Positions 50,350-58,454 of a DNA stretch of 64,000 bases are shown piece by piece (within the stretch, counting starts at the first letter, position 1; each line of letters opens with the position of its first letter). The notes beneath the pieces are model-generated. The model worked only from the letters and a program-made list of their open reading frames with translations. It was not told the origin of the DNA and searched no databases. The DNA is from Verrucomicrobium sp. BvORR106 (GTDB lineage Bacteria > Verrucomicrobiota > Verrucomicrobiia > Verrucomicrobiales > Verrucomicrobiaceae). The DNA lies in assembly GCF_000739655.1 (NCBI RefSeq), contig NZ_BATR01000104.1:1-64000 (forward strand). Reading direction: 5' to 3'. A program made the position numbers and the translations under genes.

Positions 50350-52836
50350 CTACCGCTTCATCAGGCGGATGACATCCAGCCCCAGGCGGTAGGAGGTCGA
50401 GGACGGGTTCTTTCCTGTCACAGTGAACTTGAAGTACTTGGTGCCGGAAGTGAGTGACACATTCCCGAAGCCGCTCAAGGTGACGAAGTCTGACGATGAC
50501 GCATAGAGGTCATTGTTCTGGTCACCCACATTGACGAAGGGACCTCCTGGCGTGCTGGCCACGGCGAGGCCAAATCTCCCGCGGTTGGAGCCGCGGTGGA
50601 CGTCGAGTTCCACCCGGTATTCCCCACTGGTGGGCACGTTCAGGCGATACACGACGTAGTCGCCCGATGCATTGGACTGGTACTCGCGATAAGCCCCCAG
50701 GCTGGCACCGGCATCGGTCACCTGCGGATCCGGATCGCTGGAACTGGCGTCCTTGACGAGCGATTCCACCTCGCCCGTGACGGTGGCGGGAGTCACGACG
50801 ACATTGTCCCAGGTCGCGATCGAGTTGTAGTTGCGAAGCCCGAGTCCGCCGTCAGCATACATGCCATCGGTGGCCGTGATGCGGAGCACATTGTCCACGT
50901 AGATCTGGAAGGTAGAGCCGGTTGCGACCACCTTGAGACGGTAGGTGAGGTTGGGCTGGATGGTCATGCCGACCTGCTGCTGGAGAAGGGTGCCAGTGCC
51001 GTAGTTCTTTCCATAAACCACTCCCACACCCGGCTTGAGGGCCGCGTAGTAGCCTTCGTATCCCTCCGGGCCTTTGCCAATGTTCCGCGTGCGGAAGATG
51101 AGGCCGGCACCGGAGCCGCTACCTGCCTTGACATCGGCTTCACAGGTGAAGTCGCTCGCCACCACCCCCTTGAGCAGGGCCTTGTGACCTGCACCTGAGG
51201 TGACGCTGAACTGGCCAGCGGTGGTGGACCAGGTGCCTCCGAAGGTCATCCATTCAGTGGCATCATTGTCGCTGAACGTGTCGCTGTAGAGGTTGACGGT
51301 GTCTGGAGAGAGGTCCAGCAGATTGGCCGACTTCAGGTGTTGAAGACTGTAGTGGCACATGTCTGCCAGGACTCGATTGCAAATGATGCCGGCCCCATCG
51401 GCACCGCAGGAACCGTTGTCTGAGTAGCTGAGGCTGTACACCCCGTTTTGCGCTGAGTGCTTGTGCAGGCAGGGCATGTAGAAGTAGGAAATCGCCTCCT
51501 GATCAGGATCGGCGATGATGGCCTTGGTCGTCCAGGGACCTGTTGGTGACGGGGCAAATTGGGCGTGGATCACATCGCCCCCGGCGGGAATGGAGACGAT
51601 GGTGTAATTTTCCGGCCCCAGGCGCTCCGCCACACTGACGCCGGTCAGCAGAGGGAGGGCCACAGCTTGAGAAGCGGATGAAGTCCAGGTGCTGCCGTTG
51701 TAGTAGGTCCACTGGGACTCGTCGCTGAAGCTGCCCTTGAGGACGCGGGCGAGCCGCACGACCCCGGCGTCGTTGTGGTAGATGTAGAAGTAGCCGTCGG
51801 CATCGCTCAGCACCCGGACGCCCCAGGCATTGGTCCGGGGACGAATGTGCTGAAGCGCGAGGGTGGACAGCGAAAGAGTGGCGATGGCCTTGCCATCATC
51901 GGAGAGGGGGCTCTTTTTGATCTTGTTGAGCAGGACTTTTACCTGGTTGCCCTCAACGAAGGCATCGGTGGGCCAGTAGAGGTGTGTGGCGTCAGTGGCT
52001 GGCGTCGTGTCTTCGTTGAGCGGATCGTCGAGTCGAAAGAGGGTGTTGTTGACCAGAGGAGTGAGGGTGTCGTCCTGCTGAACGAGGGCGTAGTTCCGGT
52101 ACAGGGTGACGGAGTTTCTCTCGTTGGAGTAGAACTTGGAGCGGTCGGGGTTCATGGCTCCCACCCAGGTGTCATTGAAAAACCAGCAGACCCGCTCGTC
52201 CGGCAACCGCACGGTGATGCAATTGTCCGTGCCGGTGAGGATTTTTGCGTTGCCAGCGGCGGCCCCGTACTGGCCCCATTTCCAAAGATGGCTCAGGGGC
52301 ACATCCATCTTGGTGTCACCGGCAGCATGCACCTGCACCTCATCCAGCCAGAAGGTCGCGGCTTGCTCAAAGGTGATGCTGAGCGTGGTGGTGGCAAGAG
52401 TGGGCGTGAAGGCGAAGTGGTACTCCTCCCAACCGTTGGTGGAGGGCTTGATGTCGATCTGCGGCTGGCCGGTGATGCTGGAGAGTTGCACCTTCATCAG
52501 GGGCCGGTTCACGCCTTCGGACCGGGCAAAGAAGCGGAGGAGGCAGGGCGTGTTGGGAGTGGATGCGAAACTGCCGGTCAGGGAAGGTTTGGCTCCTGAA
52601 CCCGGGGCGCTGACTTCCACCCTGGCGGCCTTGGCGCCAACATAGGGGCTGGTGGTGGAGATGGAGAAGATCGCCGTACCCGAGTTCTGGTTGGGCGTCC
52701 AGCCCGCAAAGTCGGACTCAAAGCCAGGATTGGTCAGGAGCTGTCCGTGGCTATTGTGAGCGAGCCCGGCCCAGGTCAGGGTGGTGAGCAGGGCCGCTTG
52801 CAGGCGTGGACTGGCAAGTGAGGAGAGTGTCTTCAT
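50350..52836 (-). CDS. Secreted multidomain glycan-associated protein
   Basis: An 828-residue secreted protein. After the signal peptide ('LTTLTWAGLAHNSHGQ') it has a CBM4-like jelly roll at about 35-180 ('LLTNPGFESDFAGWTPNQNS'). A DUF5005/DUF4185-like five-bladed propeller lies at about 180-510 ('ITVRLPDERVCWFFNDTWVGAMNPDRSKFYSNERNSVTLY'). A LamG/DUF1080-like domain follows at about 530-670, and a CBM6-like C-terminal domain at about 690-828 ('YREYQSNASGDYVVYRLNVPTSGEYRVELDVHRG'). This build suggests binding and possible hydrolysis of an extracellular polysaccharide. It is transcribed with the PEP-CTERM gene upstream by position. The catalytic residues cannot be assigned. Confidence 0.85.
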   Translation of the reverse strand: MKTLSSLASPRLQAALLTTLTWAGLAHNSHGQLLTNPGFESDFAGWTPNQNSGTAIFSISTTSPYVGAKAARVEVSAPGSGAKPSLTGSFASTPNTPCLLRFFARSEGVNRPLMKVQLSSITGQPQIDIKPSTNGWEEYHFAFTPTLATTTLSITFEQAATFWLDEVQVHAAGDTKMDVPLSHLWKWGQYGAAAGNAKILTGTDNCITVRLPDERVCWFFNDTWVGAMNPDRSKFYSNERNSVTLYRNYALVQQDDTLTPLVNNTLFRLDDPLNEDTTPATDATHLYWPTDAFVEGNQVKVLLNKIKKSPLSDDGKAIATLSLSTLALQHIRPRTNAWGVRVLSDADGYFYIYHNDAGVVRLARVLKGSFSDESQWTYYNGSTWTSSASQAVALPLLTGVSVAERLGPENYTIVSIPAGGDVIHAQFAPSPTGPWTTKAIIADPDQEAISYFYMPCLHKHSAQNGVYSLSYSDNGSCGADGAGIICNRVLADMCHYSLQHLKSANLLDLSPDTVNLYSDTFSDNDATEWMTFGGTWSTTAGQFSVTSGAGHKALLKGVVASDFTCEADVKAGSGSGAGLIFRTRNIGKGPEGYEGYYAALKPGVGVVYGKNYGTGTLLQQQVGMTIQPNLTYRLKVVATGSTFQIYVDNVLRITATDGMYADGGLGLRNYNSIATWDNVVVTPATVTGEVESLVKDASSSDPDPQVTDAGASLGAYREYQSNASGDYVVYRLNVPTSGEYRVELDVHRGSNRGRFGLAVASTPGGPFVNVGDQNNDLYASSSDFVTLSGFGNVSLTSGTKYFKFTVTGKNPSSTSYRLGLDVIRLMKR

Positions 52837-52966
52837 GGGAGGAATGCGTTGTAATGACGATGGTCTGGAACATGGTTGGGTATGTCTTTTTGGGGGATAG
52901 GTAGGGTCCTCGAACCTGTGGGCCGGGGGCCATTGTGGAGGGCCGGGCAGGGGTCGAAAACCCCGC

Positions 52967-53935
52967 TCAGGCTCTGCGGCGACGTCTGAGCAGGAGCGCG
53001 AATGCTCCGGAGCTCAGGAGGAGAAAGCGGCTGGGCTCCGGGGCCACGGTGATGCTGCCGCCGCCGGTGAAAAAGCCGCCGTAAAGGGAGTGGGTGGCGT
53101 CATAGACGCCGGGGTCGACGAAAGTGCTGCCGCCATCAAAGGAGAGACCGCTCAGAAGGCTGGTCCCGGTGTAGTTGAGATTGATGAGTCCCAGGCCCGC
53201 CAACATGCTGTCCAGGGTCATGATCTGGGTCCAGTCCATGTTGGAGGCACTGTTCAAGGTGAGGGCACCGTTGGCGCGAACCTGCACCGTGCCGCCATTG
53301 CCCAGGTGGGAGCCTGCGCCCACGGAGAGCATGACCTGGTTTGCCGTCGTGCTAATGGTGGAATTTCCAATGAGCGTGCCGCCGGTGTAGTTGTTGAGCA
53401 TGCCATTGAGATAGACGACGCCACGCTGGCCAGTTTCCCCGTTGACGGCCACCAGAGGCCCGCTGCCGGCGAGGGTGGAGAGCACGGTGATGGTGCGTAG
53501 GCTGCCGGCATTGGAATTTGCAGAAAGGTACATGCCGCCGGACTGGATGCTGATGTTGCCGTCCAGACTCACATTACCGCTGCCGCTGTCCGTGCCGGAG
53601 ATGAAGGTGCCCCGGTTCATGATGAGGTTGTTGACGGTGACGGTGCCGCTGTAGTTTCCTTTATACAGCAGGCTGGCGGTGGAGGCTGACCCGTTGCCAA
53701 CAGTCAGGGAATCACCGGCGAATACACCGCCCTGGGTGCGCAGCGTGTAAGAGGAGTTGACGTAGTCATTGCCAGCGCCAGGTGCCCCGGCGGGGCTCCA
53801 GTTCACGTCGCTGCTGTAGCCGTACTGGCCTCCGGCATTGTTGGCAGTCTGAACCACCGTTGCTGCATGAGCGAACGGGAGTGAGGCGATGAGGGCGACG
53901 GTGAGGATGGCGGGTAGGTGGAGCCGGGTGAGCAT
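52967..53935 (-). CDS. PEP-CTERM protein
   Basis: A 322-residue protein with an N-terminal signal ('PAILTVALIASLPFAHAATV') and a beta-rich body of glycine/serine-rich repeats resembling autotransporter-associated strands ('NNYTGGTLIGNSTISTTANQ'). At the C-terminus is 'APEPSRFLLLSSGAFALLLRRRRRA', a PEP motif, a hydrophobic helix and an Arg tail. This is the sorting signal recognised by exosortase, which is not encoded in this window. The protein is probably attached to the outer surface or secreted as part of the extracellular matrix. Confidence 0.9.
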   Translation of the reverse strand: MLTRLHLPAILTVALIASLPFAHAATVVQTANNAGGQYGYSSDVNWSPAGAPGAGNDYVNSSYTLRTQGGVFAGDSLTVGNGSASTASLLYKGNYSGTVTVNNLIMNRGTFISGTDSGSGNVSLDGNISIQSGGMYLSANSNAGSLRTITVLSTLAGSGPLVAVNGETGQRGVVYLNGMLNNYTGGTLIGNSTISTTANQVMLSVGAGSHLGNGGTVQVRANGALTLNSASNMDWTQIMTLDSMLAGLGLINLNYTGTSLLSGLSFDGGSTFVDPGVYDATHSLYGGFFTGGGSITVAPEPSRFLLLSSGAFALLLRRRRRA

Positions 53936-54022
53936 GGGGCGCTTGGATGTGCTTTAGTTTGGGTGAGGGAATGGTGTAGTGATCTGGGCGTGGACATCCC
54001 GGGGGCTGAGGACCAGCCGGAA

Positions 54023-55252
54023 TCAGCGGGAGAAGAGAAGGGTGCTGGCGCGGTACGATGCCGCGTGATTGAGATAAAGTTCTAGCTGGCTGGGGGTGAG
54101 GGCGGAGCGGAGGCGCCTAACCTCGTCGGTTTGCTTCCTCTCCAGCCATGCCAGGAGTGAGGAGAAGTCTTTCACCGCAGCCAGGTGATCGGAACCGTAG
54201 GCCAGGTGGTTCTGCACCATGGCATCACGAACCGCTGCCTCCTGGTCGGTCGTGAGGTGCATGAGGACTCGGAGGTCTGCGAAACGCCAGCGGGCCAGGT
54301 TTTCTGCCCGGGAGAGCGTCTCCTGTGCCCGCCATTCATCGAACCGCTTTTGTTGAGGCGGTGGTAGAAGCTGGCGGACCTCGGCATGGGCCCTGGAGTC
54401 GGCCTGGAGAAAGGTCATGATGCGGTCGAACTGCACGTCTCCGTCAGTGAAGGCATCCACCATGTCCTGACGGTTGCGCTGGGCCTGCAGGAGAATGGTG
54501 CTGACCTGCAGAAACTGGCTGTCGGACAACCCCACCTTTTCCCGGAGGAGCTCGAGGCGAGACTGCGCTCCTTCACGGGATTCCAGGGCCCAGATGGAGC
54601 CGAGCAGGGACAGCAGGTGCTGGTTGGTCGCCTTTGTACGCGGTGTGAGCGCGGGCATCTCCTCTGCGGGCTCTCCCGTAACGATGGGCTGGAGTGGCGG
54701 TGGAGCCTGCACTTTTTCCCGAAGCATGGCCAGCTCGCGACGGAGCAGATCATTGCGATGCCATTGCCATACAGCGGGGACAGCGATCACCAGTGTGGCC
54801 AGAGCCAGCCAACCCAGTCGGGTGCGCCATGTGGGCGCTGCGGCCCGGTTCAACAGATCCAGGCCGCGGAGGCCTGCGGAGATCTTGGGAAGCAGTTCCT
54901 CGGGCGCCCCTTGGGTTGATTCTGTGAGAATGGCAGTGAGGGCGGCCAGTGACAGTGGGGAGATGCCGTCAGACGTGGCCTGTCGCGATTTCAACGCCTC
55001 CGCCAGTCGGGTCAGGGCGTGAGCAATCCGCTGTTGGGCGACTTCTTCGGATACGCCGAGGGTGATGCTCACATCGCGAAGGCTGCGTTGGCCGAAGAAG
55101 CGAAGAATGATCAGTTCCCGGTCCTCACTGCCGAGTTGGAGCAATGCTTCATCAAGCTGGGCGGCAAAGCCTGCAGCCGGCTGCTCGCGCAATCCGGCAA
55201 CCGCCTGGGAGGAGGCGGAAGGATCGGGCGGTCGCCTGGCATTGTGGGGCAT
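54023..55252 (-). CDS. Degenerate sigma factor: region 4, membrane helix and Spy/CpxP-like domain, no region 2
   Basis: A 409-residue paralogue of the protein at 45501-47060 that begins in region 4 ('LDEALLQLGSEDRELIILRFFGQRSLRDVSITLGVSEEVAQQRIAHALTRL'). The membrane helix ('RLGWLALATLVIAVPAVW') and the Spy/CpxP-like part ('LLREKVGLSDSQFLQVSTILLQAQ', 'LRSALTPSQLELYLN') are retained. Sigma region 2 is missing: only 57 bases separate the start from the upstream propeller stop. In-frame upstream codons reach that stop without an alternative start. Either region 2 was deleted, or the protein now works as a regulator without core-polymerase binding. Confidence 0.8.
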   Translation of the reverse strand: MPHNARRPPDPSASSQAVAGLREQPAAGFAAQLDEALLQLGSEDRELIILRFFGQRSLRDVSITLGVSEEVAQQRIAHALTRLAEALKSRQATSDGISPLSLAALTAILTESTQGAPEELLPKISAGLRGLDLLNRAAAPTWRTRLGWLALATLVIAVPAVWQWHRNDLLRRELAMLREKVQAPPPLQPIVTGEPAEEMPALTPRTKATNQHLLSLLGSIWALESREGAQSRLELLREKVGLSDSQFLQVSTILLQAQRNRQDMVDAFTDGDVQFDRIMTFLQADSRAHAEVRQLLPPPQQKRFDEWRAQETLSRAENLARWRFADLRVLMHLTTDQEAAVRDAMVQNHLAYGSDHLAAVKDFSSLLAWLERKQTDEVRRLRSALTPSQLELYLNHAASYRASTLLFSR

Positions 55253-55309
55253 GGTCAGAGTCCGGCGCGGGTGGGTGATTTCATGAAACCTGCAGGAGAG
55301 ACTCGGAGA

Positions 55310-56944
55310 TCAGCGGGGAAATGCCTGAAGGAGGCGCGGGTGATCCAAGTCCAGGCGGTACATGATCTCGTTGTCGTTGTAGAAAGGCGTGGGTGGGGTG
55401 TCCACAAACTGGTTGGTGTAGGCCCCTTCGAAGTGGATGAGGCGCCCTTTCTCCTGGTCCATGAAGGCATGATGGACAGGATTGTGAAAGGTCTGCTGCT
55501 GGTGGGTGACGATGCGAAGCGCCTGGGTGAAGGGACCTTCAGGGGCATCACTCTCTGAGTACCAAACCTCACCCAGCGCGGAGGGCTGATGGGGAACCTG
55601 AAGGGCGTTTTGCACCGCGATGAGGATCCACTTTTTACGGTAGGCATTCCATCGGACGGTTCCGCTATGCATGAGCAGGCGCTGGTGGGGCGACTCAGCG
55701 TTGGCAGGGAGGGTTCGCGCATCCTCTGGCTTAAGCTGGCGGTTGTTGAGCCAGCGGAATTCCTGCGCCTGAAGCACGGGCGGCTGATGCGGTGTCCAGC
55801 GCCAGACGGGATGGCCCTGGGCATCGCTGGCGAAGCTGGGGTCTGCGGCATCCGCATCAGCTTGAGGGGACAGACAGGTGAACGCCTCGTACTTGGCAGG
55901 ATCCATCACCGCCTCAAGTGTGGCTGGCACCCGCACGTGCAGGAAGGGCTCCCCGCAGTAGAGGTAGTCCACACCGTTGTGCTTTACCTTCACGGGTTGT
56001 CCGGTGAGATAGCGCCACTTTTCCTGGAGAGGCAGGTTGGTTTTGACCTCGAACACGCCGCGTTCGTCGTTGTAGAGCACCATGCCGTGTTCGTATTCCT
56101 CAAGGAGTCCCTTGCGGCGGGAGAAGTGGCCCACGAGGCGCTCGCGTCCGGTGGCATCGCGGACCGTGGAGATGCCAAAGACCCAGACGAGGCCCTCGGG
56201 ATTCTCCACCTCAGTCATGGAGCGCGGGTAGCCTCTCTCATCGCTGAAGTACTGGTAGTTGAGGGGGTGGTCCGCGAAAGTGACCTCGGGCTCAGGAACT
56301 GGGGTCGTGGCGCCCACGACGCGATACATGCCCAGGGAATAAGACATGCGGGAGGTGCCGCCCCAGAACCAGAAGATCTTGCCCAAGTAGGGGATTGCGG
56401 AGACGGAGTTCTGACCTGCAAGGACGACAGGACCTGCAGGGGCGGCGGGGGGAGTGGCCTTGCCGAGGATGACACTGTCCCGATAGAGACCATTGCCGGT
56501 GCTGCGATAGAGCCGCTCGGCCGCATTGCGTCGCTTCAGCTTGAGTACGGAGGTGCCACCTGATTCGACCTTGAGCCTGGCACCGACGAGGCCGAATCCA
56601 TCCGGTTCCAACTCATAACCATGGGCGGTGACGGAAAAGAACACGGCCTGACCCATGAGACCAGGTTCGTAGAAGGCAATGCGACCAGCGTTGTCCGTAA
56701 CGTGGCGGACCTGGTTTACGGTGGTGAGCTCGACAAGAGGAATGCCGCGACCGGTGGCCTCATCCACCACCTGGATCTCAAACCAGGGGGCGGCGGATCT
56801 GGCCGGGGTGGGGGCAAAGAAGAAGCCCAGGCAGATGGCAAAAAGCAGAAAGAGGGAAGGTGCCTTCACGAGGGCGAACAAGGGATGGGCTGGTCGATGA
56901 CGCGGTGGCTGGCATGGCAGAGCCGACGAAACGGGACTCCTCAT
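55310..56944 (-). CDS. Secreted propeller-like protein (copy 2)
   Basis: A 544-residue paralogue of the protein at 43893-45473. The leader ('APSLFLLFAICLGFFFAPTPARSAA') is followed by 'PWFEIQVVDEATGRGIPLVELTTVNQVRHVTDNAGRIAFYEPGLMG' and the propeller-like body ('IFWFWGGTSRMSYSLGMYRVVGATTPVPEPE'; 'GEVWYSESDAPEGPFTQALRIVTHQQQTFHNPVHHAFMDQEKG'). Both copies share spacing and the C-terminal 'LYYD/YNQ-IMYRLDLDHPRL' ending, so they are likely the result of a duplication of the pair. It is followed by the truncated sigma-like gene. The function is unknown and presumably tied to extracellular polysaccharide. Confidence 0.82.
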   Translation of the reverse strand: MRSPVSSALPCQPPRHRPAHPLFALVKAPSLFLLFAICLGFFFAPTPARSAAPWFEIQVVDEATGRGIPLVELTTVNQVRHVTDNAGRIAFYEPGLMGQAVFFSVTAHGYELEPDGFGLVGARLKVESGGTSVLKLKRRNAAERLYRSTGNGLYRDSVILGKATPPAAPAGPVVLAGQNSVSAIPYLGKIFWFWGGTSRMSYSLGMYRVVGATTPVPEPEVTFADHPLNYQYFSDERGYPRSMTEVENPEGLVWVFGISTVRDATGRERLVGHFSRRKGLLEEYEHGMVLYNDERGVFEVKTNLPLQEKWRYLTGQPVKVKHNGVDYLYCGEPFLHVRVPATLEAVMDPAKYEAFTCLSPQADADAADPSFASDAQGHPVWRWTPHQPPVLQAQEFRWLNNRQLKPEDARTLPANAESPHQRLLMHSGTVRWNAYRKKWILIAVQNALQVPHQPSALGEVWYSESDAPEGPFTQALRIVTHQQQTFHNPVHHAFMDQEKGRLIHFEGAYTNQFVDTPPTPFYNDNEIMYRLDLDHPRLLQAFPR

Positions 56945-56987
56945 GCTGTACTGTAGGGGCCGCTGAGTACCGGACAGGATATTTTGA

Positions 56988-57304
56988 TCAGAGCGTTGAC
57001 CCAGTAGGAACTGGCGTGGGGGACACCGGGAGAATGGGGGCGGGGAGAATGGTCATCGGCTCGATGGGAGCGGGTGCCACTTCCGCAGGTACTGCCGGAC
57101 TGGCTGTCAACGGATCTGGGAGAATGAGATCAGGGAGGATCGGGCTCGGAGTGATGGCCTCTGTTGGAGGTGGAATCACGGGGACCGGAATGGCCTGCAG
57201 CGGTGCAGGAAGGATGGGGGCGATCTCAACCGGCAGGGCAGTGATTGGCTCCGGAGTGATAGCAGCCGGCTGGATGGGGTGGGCTCAATCTTGGAAACCA
57301 GCAT
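56988..57304 (-). pseudogene. Possible frameshifted proline-rich small protein
   Basis: From an ATG at 57304, 'MLVSKIEPTP' is read. The frame then breaks, and a neighbouring frame gives about 95 residues rich in proline, alanine and isoleucine ('IQPAAITPEPITALPVEIAP', then 'PSPILPDLILPDPLTASP') to a stop at 56988. One extra C in a CCCC run near 57277 would restore a 106-residue protein. There is no ribosome-binding site or homologue I recognise, and low-complexity C-rich DNA can mimic this. Confidence 0.3.
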
Positions 57305-57420
57305 GGGGCCAGTTTAGCACGGGCGGCGACGTTGCGGAATACCAAGGCTGGATTGTGGTGTCCAGATCAGAGACGGAAGCACATGGAAGACCTCCGCCTG
57401 AGGGGCGGGACTATCGCCCG

Positions 57421-57828
57421 TTACGCCTTAGGTGGGCTTTCCTCAGGCAGTTGGGACACGATGGCTGCGTGGCGGAAGCTGCGCGAGAGCGTCCAGAGAC
57501 CGTAGGCAGTGAAGGCACCACCGAGGTAGATGGGGAAATCCAATTGGCGATTCTTGAGCCCAACAAAGACGAAGATCAGTCCCATCGCGAACAAGAATGT
57601 GCCGGAGCCATAGGCTGTGAGGGAGCTCCGTTTCAGAATCTGGTTCGTGGCCGCAGAACTTGCAATATTCCTGTCAATCAAGGTGATCAACGCCTTCACG
57701 TCTCCTTCGCATCTGTCCCGACAGGCCAGGCCCTTGCCCAAGTCTGTGAGGTGATTGGGCGAGAGACCTTTGCCACAGGATTTGCAGGTGCCGACAGCGT
57801 CTTGTGCGGGATCGTAAAAGCACTTCAT
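57421..57828 (-). CDS. B-box-like zinc-ribbon membrane protein
   Basis: A 135-residue protein with an N-terminal zinc-binding segment ('MKCFYDPAQDAVGTCKSCGKGLSPNHLTDLGKGLACRDRCEGDVKAL') and two C-terminal membrane helices ('SGTFLFAMGLIFVFVGL', 'FPIYLGGAFTAYGLWTLSRSF'). Related small proteins are common in this phylum and their role is not known. The start overlaps the upstream stop (ATGA at 57825-57828), so it is translated with the preceding gene. The longer frame to 57948 is rejected. A forward-strand frame over the same DNA has no features. Confidence 0.8.
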   Translation of the reverse strand: MKCFYDPAQDAVGTCKSCGKGLSPNHLTDLGKGLACRDRCEGDVKALITLIDRNIASSAATNQILKRSSLTAYGSGTFLFAMGLIFVFVGLKNRQLDFPIYLGGAFTAYGLWTLSRSFRHAAIVSQLPEESPPKA

Positions 57829-58313
57829 GGCAACGTGTGGTCTTTCAAGGTTGATGCAGGAGGGGCGGGTTTGAGTTTCGTCAGCCAATGGTTGAGAGGT
57901 TCGACGACGACGTGAGCCATCGCCAAAGCAGTGGGTGCCGCCAGCCACATCCAGTCGAAGGGCTGATCGATACGGTCTTGAAACAACTTGGAAGGGGATA
58001 GAACCGCCAGCAGGTCAATCAAGATAATGCTCTCAATAAGCGTGGGCACAAACCGCAGGCGAAAGATCAACCACATGAGGAGGGCCATTGCCAGCCAGCC
58101 AAGAACCACAGGGTAGGTGACTGCCAGCAGGTGGAACTCTCCCAGCACTGTCGCCCGTGCTTGGAACAGCCAGGCGATAAACACAGCAAGCCAGAGAAAA
58201 GCGACGAGCCGCTCCCGGCGTGTGAAGCTGCCCGCCAGCGTAAACCACGACCAAAACAGAGGCAGCACAAAGACGCCGAGCCAGAAGAAAAACTGTTTGC
58301 GACGGTCTTGCAC
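57825..58313 (-). CDS. Small multi-pass membrane protein
   Basis: A 162-residue membrane protein with about five helices ('FFFWLGVFVLPLFWSWFTLAG', 'RLVAFLWLAVFIAWLF', 'LLAVTYPVVLGWLAMALLMWLIF', 'LIESIILIDLLAVLSP', 'WMWLAAPTALAMAHVVV'). No family is recognised. Its stop overlaps the start of the zinc-ribbon gene, so the two form an operon. A 6-bp dyad (GTGGGT-N6-ACCCAC, 58327-58344) lies just upstream, between this gene and the divergent peptidase gene, and could control both. Confidence 0.75.
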   Translation of the reverse strand: MQDRRKQFFFWLGVFVLPLFWSWFTLAGSFTRRERLVAFLWLAVFIAWLFQARATVLGEFHLLAVTYPVVLGWLAMALLMWLIFRLRFVPTLIESIILIDLLAVLSPSKLFQDRIDQPFDWMWLAAPTALAMAHVVVEPLNHWLTKLKPAPPASTLKDHTLP

Positions 58314-58454
58314 GGTTGGGGAAATCGTGGGTGTTAAAACCCACTATAAGAGGCAGTTTTTCCAAGTGCAATCCTTCTTCAGCGAGGCGTCGGTATCAGA
58401 CCTTGGTCTTATCGCCACCGCCGCCCGTGCCCCCGAAAATGTGGGTGGCCCGGT

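Noticed and set aside
56860-57915. Forward-strand open frame of 351 codons
   Set aside because: It runs across the 5' end of the propeller gene and antisense to the zinc-ribbon gene, with Gly/Met-rich low complexity only.
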